A DNA stretch of 64,000 nt from Phialophora verrucosa (lineage: Eukaryota > Ascomycota > Eurotiomycetes > Chaetothyriales > Herpotrichiellaceae), in contig MSED01000011.1 in the NCBI GenBank assembly GCA_002099365.1, forward strand, positions 439,001 through 503,000, given 5' to 3'. Shown in pieces: positions 19,900 through 30,729 of this stretch. The notes under the pieces were generated by a model. That model was not told the DNA's origin, did no database searches, and worked only from the letters and a program-made list of their open reading frames with translations. The translations under genes and the position numbers were made by a program. Positions within the stretch are counted from its first letter, which is position 1, and each line of letters opens with the position of its first letter.

Positions 19900-22600
19900 G
19901 GGTCCCTAGTCCCGCGGAGATGCTGACGGTTTTCTTGCGCTTCTTGCCATGTGCGTCCTGTAGGTGCACGGAGAGGGCGTTTCCTGTCTTCAACACAGCC
20001 TTACAATCGAATGCAGCTGTGAGCTGCTTCTCCTACCCGGCCTGAGAAGCCGCATTCCTCGTCCTGAAATTCCGTTTCTTCAGATGGCTCCGCTGATTCG
20101 TCATGACCTTGATTCCAGTTTGCCTTGTGCTCTTCTTTGTTCTGATCCCGTATTCCGCATCGAGCTCGTTGGTCCACCAGGAAGTGGCGTCGCTCAGCAA
20201 GCAGGGCTCAATTGACTAACGGAGCGACGCAGCCGTCTCGTGTAACTGTCAGAATCTTCCATCTCTTGACGTAAGCATGCACACTTCGATAGAATAGCGA
20301 ATCGGCTCTCGTGATGGTGCCTCCTGTTCCCCAACCGGGTGGCATGTCAGAGATGAGATAGTTTGATTTGCCACGTATAGTTGTTCTGATTCGACTGCAA
20401 GAGGTTGGCCTTCAGGGTTGGCTTGAGCCGTAGTCCCTGCATTTTGCTGTCATTGCTTGTCTGTTGCCTTCCGTGATCTGCTGAGAGACTTGACGAGAGG
20501 GAAGGGTATCAGTCATTCGGGATCCGGCTCGCCGTGTGTGCTGGGGTTGTCCACATTGATTCATACCTCCTCTTCTGATTCGGGTGCCGATCGATTGTAG
20601 CAAGGTGCTACGGGTTGGTAGGAGGTGGCAGGAGGTGATTAATAGCTGAGGTCTCTCTTTCGACCTTTTACGGGCTTGGTTCAGAGCTGTCACGTTTGTG
20701 ACCCAATCTTCAGGTATCTAGTGGGATGTCCCGGTTATTTTTGTGACTGTGTCTTCCGATTCTGAAGGCGCGTGACTCGACAAAGTACTTCAGCGAAAAT
20801 AACAGACAAAAAAGCCTCAACCTCAGCCTTTTGAGATTGAGGCTTTTGTCGCAATGGCTTTCCGCAGACAAGCGGGTGAGGAGGGACACCAATCGTATTC
20901 AGGACGGAAATCAGACAACAGGCGTCCAGGAGAGTGTGAGTCGGATTGGAGAAAACAGGAGGCGGCAAAAGTCTCGGCAGCGTGGAGGCAAGGGCAGGTG
21001 TGCAACGTCCGCGCGCCTTGCACTGGAAGTGTCGTCTCCATCTCGGCCTCGATATGCTCGGTCTCGTGGTTTCTCGATGAGCCAATCTGACTTCTCCGCA
21101 GCCGTGGTGACCTTCCGAATGCCAGCCTTCTTCCCCAGCTCCAGATAAGCAGCCGAAATCGGTTCACCATGCTCGTCCTCGAGTACGATGCCGGATTGCT
21201 CCAGCCGGACCTTCACAGCTTCCGGTCCCTCTTCGGCGCCGACGTGGTTGATCGGCCCCTCGGATTGCGCAGCTCGCTGTTGAGTCATGTCAGTGGACTC
21301 GTTCGCTTGCTTCTGGAATGTTGTTGGCTGCACTGACCTCCTCCGTGTCAACAGTTGTAGCCACATCCGAAGCGGCCTTAGAGTTCTCTTGCCTCCTCCT
21401 CCTGTCTCGCCTTCTACTCGCTTTCCCTTCTCACCCTCTCTTTCTCTGTCGATTTCGGCAATGTGGAAGGATGGACAGAAACGACCCTGTCGCCGCCGTT
21501 GCGCTCGACGACTTCCGGCAGATTCATGTTGCGGTCAGGCAGCGGTACGGATGACCCAGTGGTCTCCTTTGTCGTCGGCGAGGAAGATAAAGAAGACGTG
21601 GTGCAGCTGGTCTGAGCGAGCGTTACACGTCTCGTCGTCCTGGCGAACGTGTGTCGTCGTGGGCGTGGGTCGAGTGCCTGGACCAGCCCGCGCGGGTGAG
21701 GGGGGGATCACGACGCAGCCCTCCCCTGCCTCTGCACTTCTACCAGTCGTGCCTTCTCGGCTTGGCCCTCCCTTCTGCTCGTCGTCCCGTGCTTCAGTGT
21801 CCGTATAGCAATCCGTTAGGCAGCCGTGGTCCAGCGACCGCGCAGTCACAAGGACGCGGAAAGCGCTGTCTGCCAGTGGCCCGGCCTTGTCGAAGCATCT
21901 GCACTTTGCTGGCTAGCGTCTAGTTGCACATCGCCTGCAAGACTTGGCGCGATCACGTGCACTGGCGCTGGCACAACAGCATTCACACAGCTGAATAAAG
22001 TAATACTCAATCGAGTCCATCACATACCTCATCCGCCAGAATGTCTGTCCCTCCTCTACCTCGTATTCATCACTCGCGATGAAGTCTCCCGTAGTTGTGG
22101 TTAGTATTGATCATCATCCCTGCCCTCCACGTCATAATTATGGTCTGCCACACCGATCCGTGCTCTTACCGAGGTGTTACCAGCGCTGGCGGGCACCCGG
22201 GATGTTAGCAACTCGTGCAGCGTTACCTGAGAGACATGAGATTCGCGTTGTGGACACCTGAAACTTATTCGGATGATGAAACTGCTTGAAATTTCTGAAA
22301 TGCCTCAAATCTAGAAGCCAGAAGACATCAAAGGGATAGAGCGCATGTGCATCTTGCAAGCGCATCTTCCGAATCACTAACTTATCTATCGCCCAGCTCG
22401 TATCGACTTGCTGCACTTGATTTGCAACGCCACAGTCAACCAACCGACCTAGTAGATCCTCGTAGCGGGCCATTCATCCAACCACCCACGGAATCCTGAC
22501 AAGGAACGAATACCGACGGTGTCGGCATCGCTGGCAGGGCGGGTAAAGGAAGTCAGGTGATCTCACGGAACGACGCTAAGCTTCTTGGTCTAAACGAGCG
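19900..22600. other. Decayed, probably transposon-derived sequence
   Basis: Minus-strand fragments read smoothly for 30-90 codons (20412-20693, 20911-21366, 21535-21849, 22177-22473) and then break. None shows a motif I can name. The position next to the chromodomain relic and the many stops suggest more retroelement or gene debris. The interval also holds copy 2 of the dispersed repeat. Confidence 0.4.
21922..22020 (-). repeat. Dispersed repeat, copy 2 (reverse orientation)
   Basis: In reverse complement it reads GGACTCGATTGAGTATTACT, CAGCTGTGTGAATGC and GCACGTGATCGCGCCAAG. This matches copies 1 and 3 in order and spacing. Confidence 0.7.
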
Positions 22601-22604
22601 TATT

Positions 22605-22748
22605 CAGCAAGTTTTTGCGCTAACCCTATACGGTATAATTTGTACTCCTTTATAGGGAAGCGGGAAAGAATTATAAAAGTTTCTTATCTTTAATATTTTA
22701 TCTTATTCTAATAAGTAGATAAACTTACTAGAAATTATACTAAATATG
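22605..22748. other. AT-rich island
   Basis: About 140 bp are strongly AT-rich (runs such as TTAATATTTTATCTTATTC), unlike the surrounding GC-rich DNA. It ends exactly where homology to the N2 3' end begins (GCGCCGATTATCGC). It may be a mutated transposon fragment or an insertion. Confidence 0.7.
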
Positions 22749-22751
22749 CGC

Positions 22752-23753
22752 CGATTATCGCCTTAGACGTTTAGAGCGACGTAGAGGAGTCCCCCCAGTC
22801 CAGCATATTGCGGATAAACCGGCGGAGCACGAGGTAGTCGTTCGGTTTAGTATCAAGAGCGACTCGATTTCCTGCATGTAATACTTGCCGCCGCTCCCGT
22901 CGTCTTCTTTCCACGATACATAGAGGTAGGCTACTCTCCCGTCGTTCGTGATACCGAAGAACCATCAGGTCTATAGGTGAGGCGGCTAGGGGCGCTGACT
23001 GGTTTAGCTTGTCGACCATATTAATACAAGTTGCGGTGCCGCCGAGGCATTAGTTCACAGCCACCGTAAGGTTTACCGCGGTGGTACTATTCCCTTTCAA
23101 CTCGACGACGAGAAAGGGGTATTGAGTCCGGTATTAGTGGCCGTATGTTGGGTTTTATTGGCGAGGAGAAGCCGTCGCTGCGGGAATGTGAAGGCCTCTA
23201 AGATATGGCCGTATATAAGATCTGGCTTCGGCTGGCTGACGGGAAGGTTGATCTCTAGATCTTCTTCTAACAGTAGGAACATGTTCTCAATGTTACCGAG
23301 TCATTCTAAGGATCTTCGAAAATATGGCGTCTAACTACTACTTAGTCACTTGATCCTCGCCGCCGCTATTAAAGCTGAGAAGTTCTAAATCAGTGTCGTT
23401 CCTGATATCCTCAACTGCTGGTTCCGGCGGTTGACGTCCTCTGAACATCTCATCCGTAAGGCTCTGAATATGCGTACGTAGCCTCTCTGCCATGTGGCGA
23501 AGATGGATGCCATTATGGTCGAGGTTGAGTCGCCGGTAACCGGGTTGTCCAACTAGCGCACTCGTGGCTTGGCTGTTCATACCGTCTGGAGGTGAAGAAG
23601 GTCTCTTGTGTATTTCCGGCTCGAGAGTGCTGGCCGACGAGGTTGCGATTGATGGAGAGACTCCAGGCAGCGCGCAGGTACCGAAGTGGAGAGCTGCCTT
23701 GAAGCCTGAGCCTGAGCCTCACCGAGCATATGACTTGCCGATTCACCAGACAT
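22752..23753 (-). pseudogene. N3: DUF7924 pseudogene
   Basis: A broken paralogue of N2. The ATG at 23753 (MSGESASHMLGEAQAQ) and the N-terminus align with N2 but soon hit a stop. A second frame resumes with SALVGQPGYRRLNLDHNGIH and VEDIRNDTDL. SQPKPDLIYGHILEAF (catalytic Asp) is in another frame, and YPFLVVELKG (E-x-K) is frameshifted again. The conserved Gln of NQCLGG is a TAA stop at 23050-23052. After a further frameshift the frame gives LYVSWKEDDG, and a deletion of roughly 100 bp joins the RNMLDWGD region to the terminal RSKRLRR. The lesions are several frameshifts, at least two stops and one deletion. It is not translatable as a full protein. Confidence 0.88.
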
Positions 23754-23764
23754 CCCGCTTGAGC

Positions 23765-23785
23765 AAAGGCGCGTATATATATATA
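23765..23785. repeat. (AT)n tract upstream of N3
   Basis: An alternating TA run directly precedes the pseudogene start and could include its former TATA region. Confidence 0.5.
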
Positions 23786-23799
23786 TAGAGATAGGTCGC

Positions 23800-23970
23800 G
23801 CAGTGGTGTTTGTGTTGACCCAGAGTGCAAACCCTGGGTGAGGAGGCAGCGGAAAGGAGATGTGTCTTCGACGCCTTTATATACCAGGGGAAACAAAGGA
23901 CGATCGGGTCGGAGGATATGCGGTGGTGGCCCATCATGCCTTTGTCTCGCCTTGCGAGTCCAAAGCACTT
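23800..23970 (-). promoter_or_regulatory. Conserved upstream block of N3
   Basis: It contains CAGGGGAAACAAAGGACGAT near 23885 and CCTTTGTCTCGCCTTGCGAG near 23939, matching the N1 and N2 upstream blocks. The block was therefore duplicated with the gene. Confidence 0.55.
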
Positions 23971-23999
23971 TCTGGGTGCATGCAGCCTGGCTTGGGAGT

Positions 24000-24860
24000 G
24001 CATTCTTTGTCCAAGCCGGGTCCTGTCCAGGTCGGGTCCCTCGAGCACTCTTTGTGTATACAACTCGTGTGCACTCGTCTTTATCCAAGCCTTGTCATAC
24101 ACGCCTTTGTCATACGCCTTTTGAACTCGCACGCTTTGTCCAAGCGTTGTTCAGTCTATTTCGGTCGTCGAGCCTGAGTGCATGGTCCCCGGCCGTAGAA
24201 GCATAACCTCGGACAAGGAGTGTCAGCGTCTGGAGCATTGGATTGTTCGCCGCCCAGCTTACCTTTCCTTTCCTTCACAAACGCCGGACAACCACATGCA
24301 CACCCACACGCGTGGGATATCACCCCGCGGTTCCGCGTCCCAGAGCCAGCTGGGTCTTTGTGTGTTTCATGTTCTTGTTCAACCTCATATTCCTGTTCCT
24401 GTTCATGTTCGTGACTAGCTGTCGTGCCGTGTCGTGTCGTGTGTGGAGAAGCAGCAGGATCAAACCAGGATGTGAGCTGTCTGTCGCACAAGAAGTTAGA
24501 TCAGGATCAAGATAGAACAAGGGCCAGGCCCAGACCCAGGCTCATTGGACAAGCAGACAAGTCGACAAGCAGCCCAGCAATATTGGACAGATCGACCGAT
24601 GGCGAGGACTTTGGGTACACTGCAGCTACCTAAAAGCTAAGCGGGTGGACCCTTCCGATGATGAGGCATATCTGTATCGTCTTGCCGCAATCAGGACTTC
24701 AGGTATTCACTTCTCTTTGTCTGACCCCATCTTCGGATTCATCGTCCGCCCGGTTGGCGAGATGCAAGGGGTGAATCACTGCTGTGCGCGTCGGGATTGG
24801 CGTCAACGATGTATAATGGGGCCACGACTCAAGCCCGAGAAGCAAACTCCTGTGCCCGGT
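24000..24860. other. Intergenic, no supported gene
   Basis: Repeated short motifs (TCCAAGC, TTTGTC) and CA/CATGTTC-rich stretches occur. ORFs on both strands overlap without recognisable motifs. Confidence 0.4.
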
Positions 24861-24995
24861 GGTGTTGGACTCAAATCGAATAGGATTATTGTTGATGCTA
24901 TGAAATTATGCAGCCCCAGCTGTGTATGTGTGCGTGCAACACAGAGCACGTGATTGATTGCGCCAAGGATTGCAGACGAGGTGCCAACATGTGGC
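24861..24995 (+). repeat. Dispersed repeat, copy 3
   Basis: Reads GTGTTGGACTCAAATCGAAT, ATGCTATGAAATTATGCAGC, CAGCTGTG and GAGCACGTGATTGATTGCGC, the same order as copy 1 at 16513. Confidence 0.75.
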
Positions 24996-24999
24996 AGAT

Positions 25000-26470
25000 G
25001 GCGACAGTCACATTCCCCGAGTGCATGTCTTCATTTACAATATACTAGATCTAGGCCGAGAGACACGGGGAAATCACCTGCGGAGGACATACGGGGTAGG
25101 GAACGCTTGAAGATACGGCAATGTCTAACCATGCGCGGACGCGACCAGGCTTTAAAGCGGGAGAACTTGGAACCACCCCCCCCCTTCCCGTTGGGGACTC
25201 GGACACCCCTTCCAATTTCTCACGCATAGGAAGGAGTTACTTGAGGAGGATTCCCATCGTCCAGTACAGTACCTTGCCACCCAATTTGACCTTCCCATCC
25301 TTACACTCGCCACATGCTTCTGGATACATACCACTGCTGGAGGCAGCCCACGGATGCATGTAACTTCACTGATGCAACCCAGCTCCGCACGCTTTCATTT
25401 CTTGCGGTTTTGACTATTTTTCGGGTGAGGTTTTGGATTGGCAGGTCTTCGCTCTTTGGGCGGGTTCGCCCGTCCTGTGGTTCTACGCGAACTCACTCAC
25501 ATCCTAATATCTCTCCTCCATCTCTCCCGTGGACGACGTTGTCCTCGGTCGTGAGATGCAAGTCACTCACTCACTCGTCTCGGCTAGGCGGATAAGAGAG
25601 CCAGCGCGCTCATAGGAGTGGTGGTCGACGGGCAACCACCAGAACAAACGACAATGAGACCAAATATACCCTCTTTCCCATATGCAGCTCGGCATACCCA
25701 ACCAATGTACTTGACTTGACTTCCGCTCTCCCAACTGCAGGGCTATATTTTATTACCACATGCTACTTCGCTGGATGATGTCCGAGAAACTCTGGTGAGG
25801 CTCGAGCGTTGCCACCACCTTCCGGGCAGATTTCGCACTCCAACCAATTCAAAACGGCGAGACAACGTCCAGCGGCCCGCCAATGCAGGCCAGAGGCAAT
25901 CGTTCCATCTCGCCCGAAAACGTGCCAGCAAGCAATGGGACGGATGGTGCCATCCTTGCTCGTCCCTACGCTCCGAGTTGTTTTTTCACAAGAGCAGTCT
26001 TGCGCAGCTTTAGCAGCCGTTGTAAACTGCTGCGCCTGGCATCCGTCAACAGGAGCTTCGATATCTACCAGACACTGCAGGATCACTGCCTATACAGCGA
26101 TCGGAACATGTACGGTTTTGAAGAACTGTTTCGAGGCACCCAAGGAGAGTGGGAACGAGGTACTGGTCTCACAGCCACGCAGCAGCCCGAGCCTGAGCTA
26201 GGCCATGATTCAGCTCTCGCCTCGGTAGCAGCACCTCCCGAAAGTGTTGATGGGAGTGAGGATGCCTGAGGTGGCGTGTTTACATATTATGACTTAGATG
26301 GGCAAAGGATGTACCAACAGCAAGGATGTTACCGGATGCAGCAAGAGGAGAAGTCCAAGTTGTGGTCGTTCAAGCGAAGAAAAGTCAGAAAATCGAAATC
26401 GAGTAAAAGCGCAACATATTGTGTCGCTGGTAAGACTGGTACCTGGTTAGGTAGACGTACAGGGCTTTCC
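25000..26470. other. Intergenic, unidentified reading frames
   Basis: A plus-strand frame at about 25990-26269 (ending APPESVDGSEDA) reads coding-like but has no recognisable start, family or partner exon. The remainder shows only overlapping short ORFs. Confidence 0.35.
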
Positions 26471-26474
26471 AACA

Positions 26475-27265
26475 CTATTTTGCATAATCTTGAGCCCCTC
26501 TTCCTACGGTGTCAAGGACATCTTCTTTTGCGCTCTTTTGGAGTAGAAAATCTACCAACCTTGGATTTCCACTGCGTACGGCCTCATGCAAGGGTGTCCC
26601 AAGGCCAAATTCTCGATGGTGGTAGAAAGATGGATCATGTCCCTCGAACATCATGGAATCGGGAGAAGCACCCTTGTTCAGCAAGAGTTCAATGATGTCG
26701 TTTTCCCGTTCGCTTCTGACGGCAAAATGCAGGGCCTGTCCATAGCTCACTGACGCGCCGAGCTGCAACAGTAGCTCAATGACTTCCTTGGGGGCAGACT
26801 GAACCGCAATTGAGAGTGGCGTTATGTCAAAGTAGCAGCGGGCATTCGGATCGGTGTGATGCTCCTGAACAAGCCATTTTACAAGGTTCCGGTCGAAAGT
26901 AGCGACATTGCAAGAATAATCAGCCCAACAAGCAGTAGACGTATTGTATTTGACTTACGCCAAAGGGGGAGGCAAATCATCCCGAATTGGCTCATTGATG
27001 TTGTACCCGCTCATGAGAAGAGTTGTAGAACAGCTGTTGATCTTTGCCGCAGGGCTTGAAGGAAGTCATGCGGTGATGGCTTGACGCCTTCGGCCAAGAG
27101 ATCACTGATGACCATGAGATCGTCTTCCCTAACGCCTGATTGCAAAGCCTCATATCTGTCGCTGTCCATGGATAGGAATTGCGGACACTCGGAGCGCCAA
27201 AGAGCATTGCCGGGAACTCCGCAATTTGGGTGAAGAGAAAAGTGCTCGGAGTCACCTCTTATCAT
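26475..27265 (-). pseudogene. Ankyrin-repeat gene relic
   Basis: The minus strand carries several ankyrin-like units. Upstream is RYEALQSGVREDDLMVISDL followed by a one-base frameshift near 27015 (LQLF then LMSGYNINEPI in the next frame). A second block has ITPLSIAVQSAPKEVIELLL, then GQALHFAVRSERENDIIELL and GTPLHEAVRSGNPRLVDFLL, ending at a TAA at 26475. Between the two blocks a donor-like GTAAGT (near 26956) lacks a good in-frame acceptor; a TTGCAA sits where TTGCAG would be expected. The start is uncertain. Ankyrin repeats bind proteins and are often found in fungal NLR-type proteins, but no NACHT or NB-ARC motif is visible here. Confidence 0.65.
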
Positions 27266-27960
27266 GCAGAGTCAAAGTTCTTCGGTGCCCCTCCATCCAC
27301 TTGCATTTTCAATTTCTCTCCTACCGCCTTCCTGGACGGAGGAGCAACGACTGGTGCTGTCGTCTATCTGGAAGACGAACCGATTATGAGATTGAACAAG
27401 TCGACACAAGCAGACGCCGGTTCAGGCGTCTCCATGCAGTCACTAGTTTCACAACCGCATTTCTCAAATCCCATTTTCCCATGCACCGCTACCTCTAACG
27501 TTCCGCGAAGCACTCCAAGCAATGCGCGAGAAGCGATACAGGGAGAAAAGAGGGAGGCATCAACACAGTTGAGATATGCGCAATCGCCACCAGATCCCAA
27601 AGTTTAGGGGACAAGACTGGTGACAACGCCTCAGGGGCCGCTCCGGATTCAAGCTGATCTATGGCAGACGCAAACTTATCAGGCCAAGGAGGTCTTAGTC
27701 TGCAGGAAGTACAAGTTGTACATAGATCTTTAAAAGAGTTCTTACAAGTACATGCGTCTGTAAATATTTGCCGGCTTGTTGAAGCTGGCAAAATGAAGAG
27801 AGACGCACATCACTGTACAGAACCTCGCACATCAATTCCTTCCAGCCTTGTCAGGTATAGCTTCGCTCTCCGAATTGCATCCTCGAACGGAAAGTACCTG
27901 GATAATCGTCCAATACTGTCTTCTCGGGTCTAGATTAGACATTCACCTAATCTGGTGAGT
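27266..27960. other. Intergenic, no supported gene
   Basis: Overlapping frames on both strands. A plus-strand stretch near 27705-27760 reads QVVHRSLKEFLQVHA, reminiscent of the VHxSxKxFL segment between NACHT and repeat domains in fungal NLRs, but it is isolated. Confidence 0.35.
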
Positions 27961-28092
27961 CTGTTTCGCACGGAGTAATGGCAGTGCTTGTCCGCATTAC
28001 CATCATGAAAGTTTGGCTCGGAGTCCATGGTTGAATCAGCTCAGGCAAAACGCGTACCTCACCACACAGGAGATGGTGCTCTTTGTATAGAA
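27961..28092 (+). repeat. Duplicated upstream block (U2 side)
   Basis: CTGTTTCGCACGGAGTAATG, GGCAGTGCTTGTCCGCA, TCCATG and GATGGTGCTC recur in the same order at 30431-30545. The copies lie upstream of the neighbouring paralogues U2 and U3. Confidence 0.8.
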
Positions 28093-28618
28093 TTTGAGAC
28101 GGCCATTTTTGATTCCGGGGGGATTTCCTTTCAGGAAATACCTTTCTAGCAGATGCCAGTCTGACCGTGGAAGTTGCCTGATCCTTTGCAGTTCATTTTT
28201 AGGCAGGGAAAGGGGTCATTTGTGTCGGCATGACTCTACCCAAGGACTCAAGTGGCTGGTTCCGATCACTACTGCGAGCTCCTCATTGGGCCTTGTAGCA
28301 GCTCCTTCCAATGGCCGGGGCATGAGACTGCTTCGAGTTCCTTTGTCGTGGCTTGGAAGCAATTCTTTCCATATGGCTAGGGCGTCACACGGACTGTATG
28401 ACGTCAACGCCCGCCGGGACCGGCTGAACTTCGGGCGCCGCAGTGTTCACTTTTTTCTGGTAGAATACAATGCAGTCAAACCATATTAAGTCCTATCTTG
28501 TGCGGTCTCAAAGTCACAAGCGGCACGCTTTGGAAGACATTTCTGGCATCAAACGAGCGTATTCCCGCTCCGCGGCGTCTCGGCGCTGTGCAGGAGTGTA
28601 ATAACGTCAACAGACAAA
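28093..28618. other. U2 upstream region
   Basis: Two diverged direct copies of about 35 bp occur (GCCTTGTAGCAGCTCCTTCC near 28290 and GGCTTGGAAGCAATTCTTTC near 28350). A TGACGTCA palindrome lies at 28399-28406. No ORF is supported. Confidence 0.5.
28399..28406. promoter_or_regulatory. TGACGTCA palindrome upstream of U2
   Basis: A perfect 8-bp ATF/CREB-type (CRE) site about 212 bp upstream of the U2 start. The same palindrome lies upstream of U4, U6 and N4. Confidence 0.4.
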
Positions 28619-29817
28619 ATGGCTTCCGGTCAATCGACAGTTCATACCTGGCCTGGCGACACACTTTCACGACTACCGCGGGCATCCTCTCCAGACGCAG
28701 ACGCGCTTCATCCTGAAGATGAGAAAGAAGCTGTGCGCGCATACTTGACAGATTGGCCCGCTCACCGGTTCTCCGCTCTCCTCAATGAGCCACCACGAGA
28801 ATACCAACTTTCTGCGGCGTCCTGGAGCGAACTAGTCTTTGATCCTATTGTCGAAGCTCACACAGAAGAGTAAGTTCTCCGGACTTGATGGTGACTCGTT
28901 TACGTTCTGATATCAATTCTAGACACCATATCAGAGTCGCATACGACGCCTCTAGATCCGTCCTCACCATCTTCCCAATGCCTAGCGCAATACACAATGG
29001 CCTTCAAGCCTGGGCCTTGGAAGCCGCTCTCTTGTCCAAAAATGCATTCCCTTATGCAGTACGTAAGAATTGTTTCCTGGAAGCTGTAGGCGAGATCAAA
29101 GATTTTGAAGGAGACCATCAAGGTTCGATGAGAATACCAGACATCTTAATCGGCTGGCAGGATGACGACGGATGGTACAAGCTGCATACCGTTGTCGAGA
29201 TCGGCCTTTCACAAACCGTCAAAAGTCTTTACGAAGCCAGGGATCTTTACCTGACAGGAACGCGGGATATCCAGAGAGTGGTTCTCGTCAAAGTTGATGA
29301 GACTCCAAATAAATTCGACCTCGCCCCGCTGGTGAACATTAAGTTCGAAAGGCTGGAAGATTATCTACGAGACAATTATAAGCTGGATTCATCCAAAGGA
29401 CCAATGCATTGTCAGAACATCCTGTGTGTCGGGGCCCTCAAGATTTGCTGGGAAGTTTGGGAACGAGATCCAGAAACTGAAAAGACGGTAATGGTGTACA
29501 GCAAAGACATCATCCCAATCCCGGAGGATCACGAAATCGAATTCCCATTCTTCGAAATACCTACTGAGATTGCTGCCGGCATCGACCCCGTAACGATCAA
29601 GCTAGCAGATATCGAGGATCTCTTACTCAACCGTTTACCATTGCACATGAGACGACAGGCGGGAGGTAGAATAATGGAGGCTAAAAGATCGAAAATGAAA
29701 GCTGATCAGGAGCAAGTCGAACTCACGACGCAGAAAGAGGGAGCGCGGAAGAAGAAAGCCAAGGAGAACCAGGAACGTGATGACCGACGAAGAGCCCGAT
29801 CAAATCTACGATGCTGA
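28619..29817 (+). CDS. U2: Uma2-like PD-(D/E)XK family protein
   Basis: Two exons, 28619-28869 and 28923-29817, with a 53-bp intron (28870-28922, GTAAGT donor, TTCTAG acceptor, phase 2), give 381 aa. The N-terminus is short and acidic. The core begins right after the intron with HHIRVAYDASRSVLTIFPMP, then RIPDILIGWQ (D157) and LHTVVEIGLSQTVKSLYEAR (E176), then RDIQRVVLVKVDE. This is the U-family pattern: YD strand, MP-x-x-x-H, PD, [IV]E[IV]GxS. The usual third acidic/Lys position is Gly, so catalysis is uncertain. Residues after about 335 are Lys/Arg/Glu-rich and helical, ending DDRRRARSNLRC, a possible nuclear localisation signal. U3 lies 0.9 kb downstream on the same strand and shares the intron position and an upstream block, which suggests tandem duplication. 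Confidence 0.85.
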
Positions 29818-30430
29818 TTAATTCGAGCAAAGCCTAAAGGCTGGCAATGTCAATATCGCATGACCCCAGCGATACCGCTTGAGAAGGGTAGAGGCTCTGC
29901 CGTGAAGGAAGACTTTGCACACACGCGGCGTCTTTGGAAACCTACGCTGCCGATCAGTCTCAAGCAGACTGCTCACCTGCAGAAAGACTCGGTGCTCACG
30001 CAAGAGCAGCCTAACGGATTAGCTACGTCGGGGCCGAATGAACGAGCAATCTAGGCATATTCCACAACTCTTTCCTGCGGTGTAAATTGTTCGATCTTCA
30101 GCAGCGTTGCTTTGACCCTACGCCGCGGTGATATCTGTGCAAGCTCAATTAGAACTTTGACACACGAACAGAGTGTGTACGCGAACTCAGGCCAGTGAGT
30201 CAAGGCCCGTCATGTATCCATCTGGACCGATGCTCAAATCTTGTCCGCTTATGCCATCCATTCCTGCAATTTGCTTGTCCTGCACGGCCCCATGCTGGTT
30301 GAACGCCGGTGAACAGTCAGGTGCCGAACTTGCTGAGTTGAAGCGGCGAGCCTGCAGGACATGTTCAGGTCCAAAGGCAGTGGAGATTGAAATGGAAAGT
30401 GCCCACGTTGAGATTCCGACGTCGAACTCC
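29818..30430. other. Intergenic between U2 and U3
   Basis: No ORF with recognisable content on either strand. It is the 3' flank of U2. Confidence 0.5.
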
Positions 30431-30545
30431 CTGTTTCGCACCGAATAATGGCAGTGCTTGTAGAAGTGGATGTCCGCACTACCGCCATGGTAGTTTGGTA
30501 TGTAGTCCATGATTCAACACATAGAGGATGGTGCTCCTTTGTCCA
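30431..30545 (+). repeat. Duplicated upstream block (U3 side)
   Basis: CTGTTTCGCACCGAATAATG, GGCAGTGCTTGT, GTCCGCACTACC and GGATGGTGCTC match 27961-28092. It lies 185-300 bp upstream of the U3 start. Confidence 0.8.
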
Positions 30546-30729
30546 GATCCTCTCCTTGATTGTCGTGCAGACTTGCGTCATATGAGTCTGTTGACTGCCG
30601 TAGACACTTACAGTTATTGACTCTATGCGTCGCCGGAGGAATTTCGCCGCCGGTAAATAACATTCAAAAGAACTGTCGTCGCGGTCAAGATGATGACAAT
30701 CTCAACACCAGATCATCCTGTTATGCACA

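Noticed and set aside
27661..27933. Possible NLR linker (QVVHRSLKEFLQ)
   Set aside because: A single short resemblance, on the opposite strand to the ankyrin relic, with no NACHT motifs.
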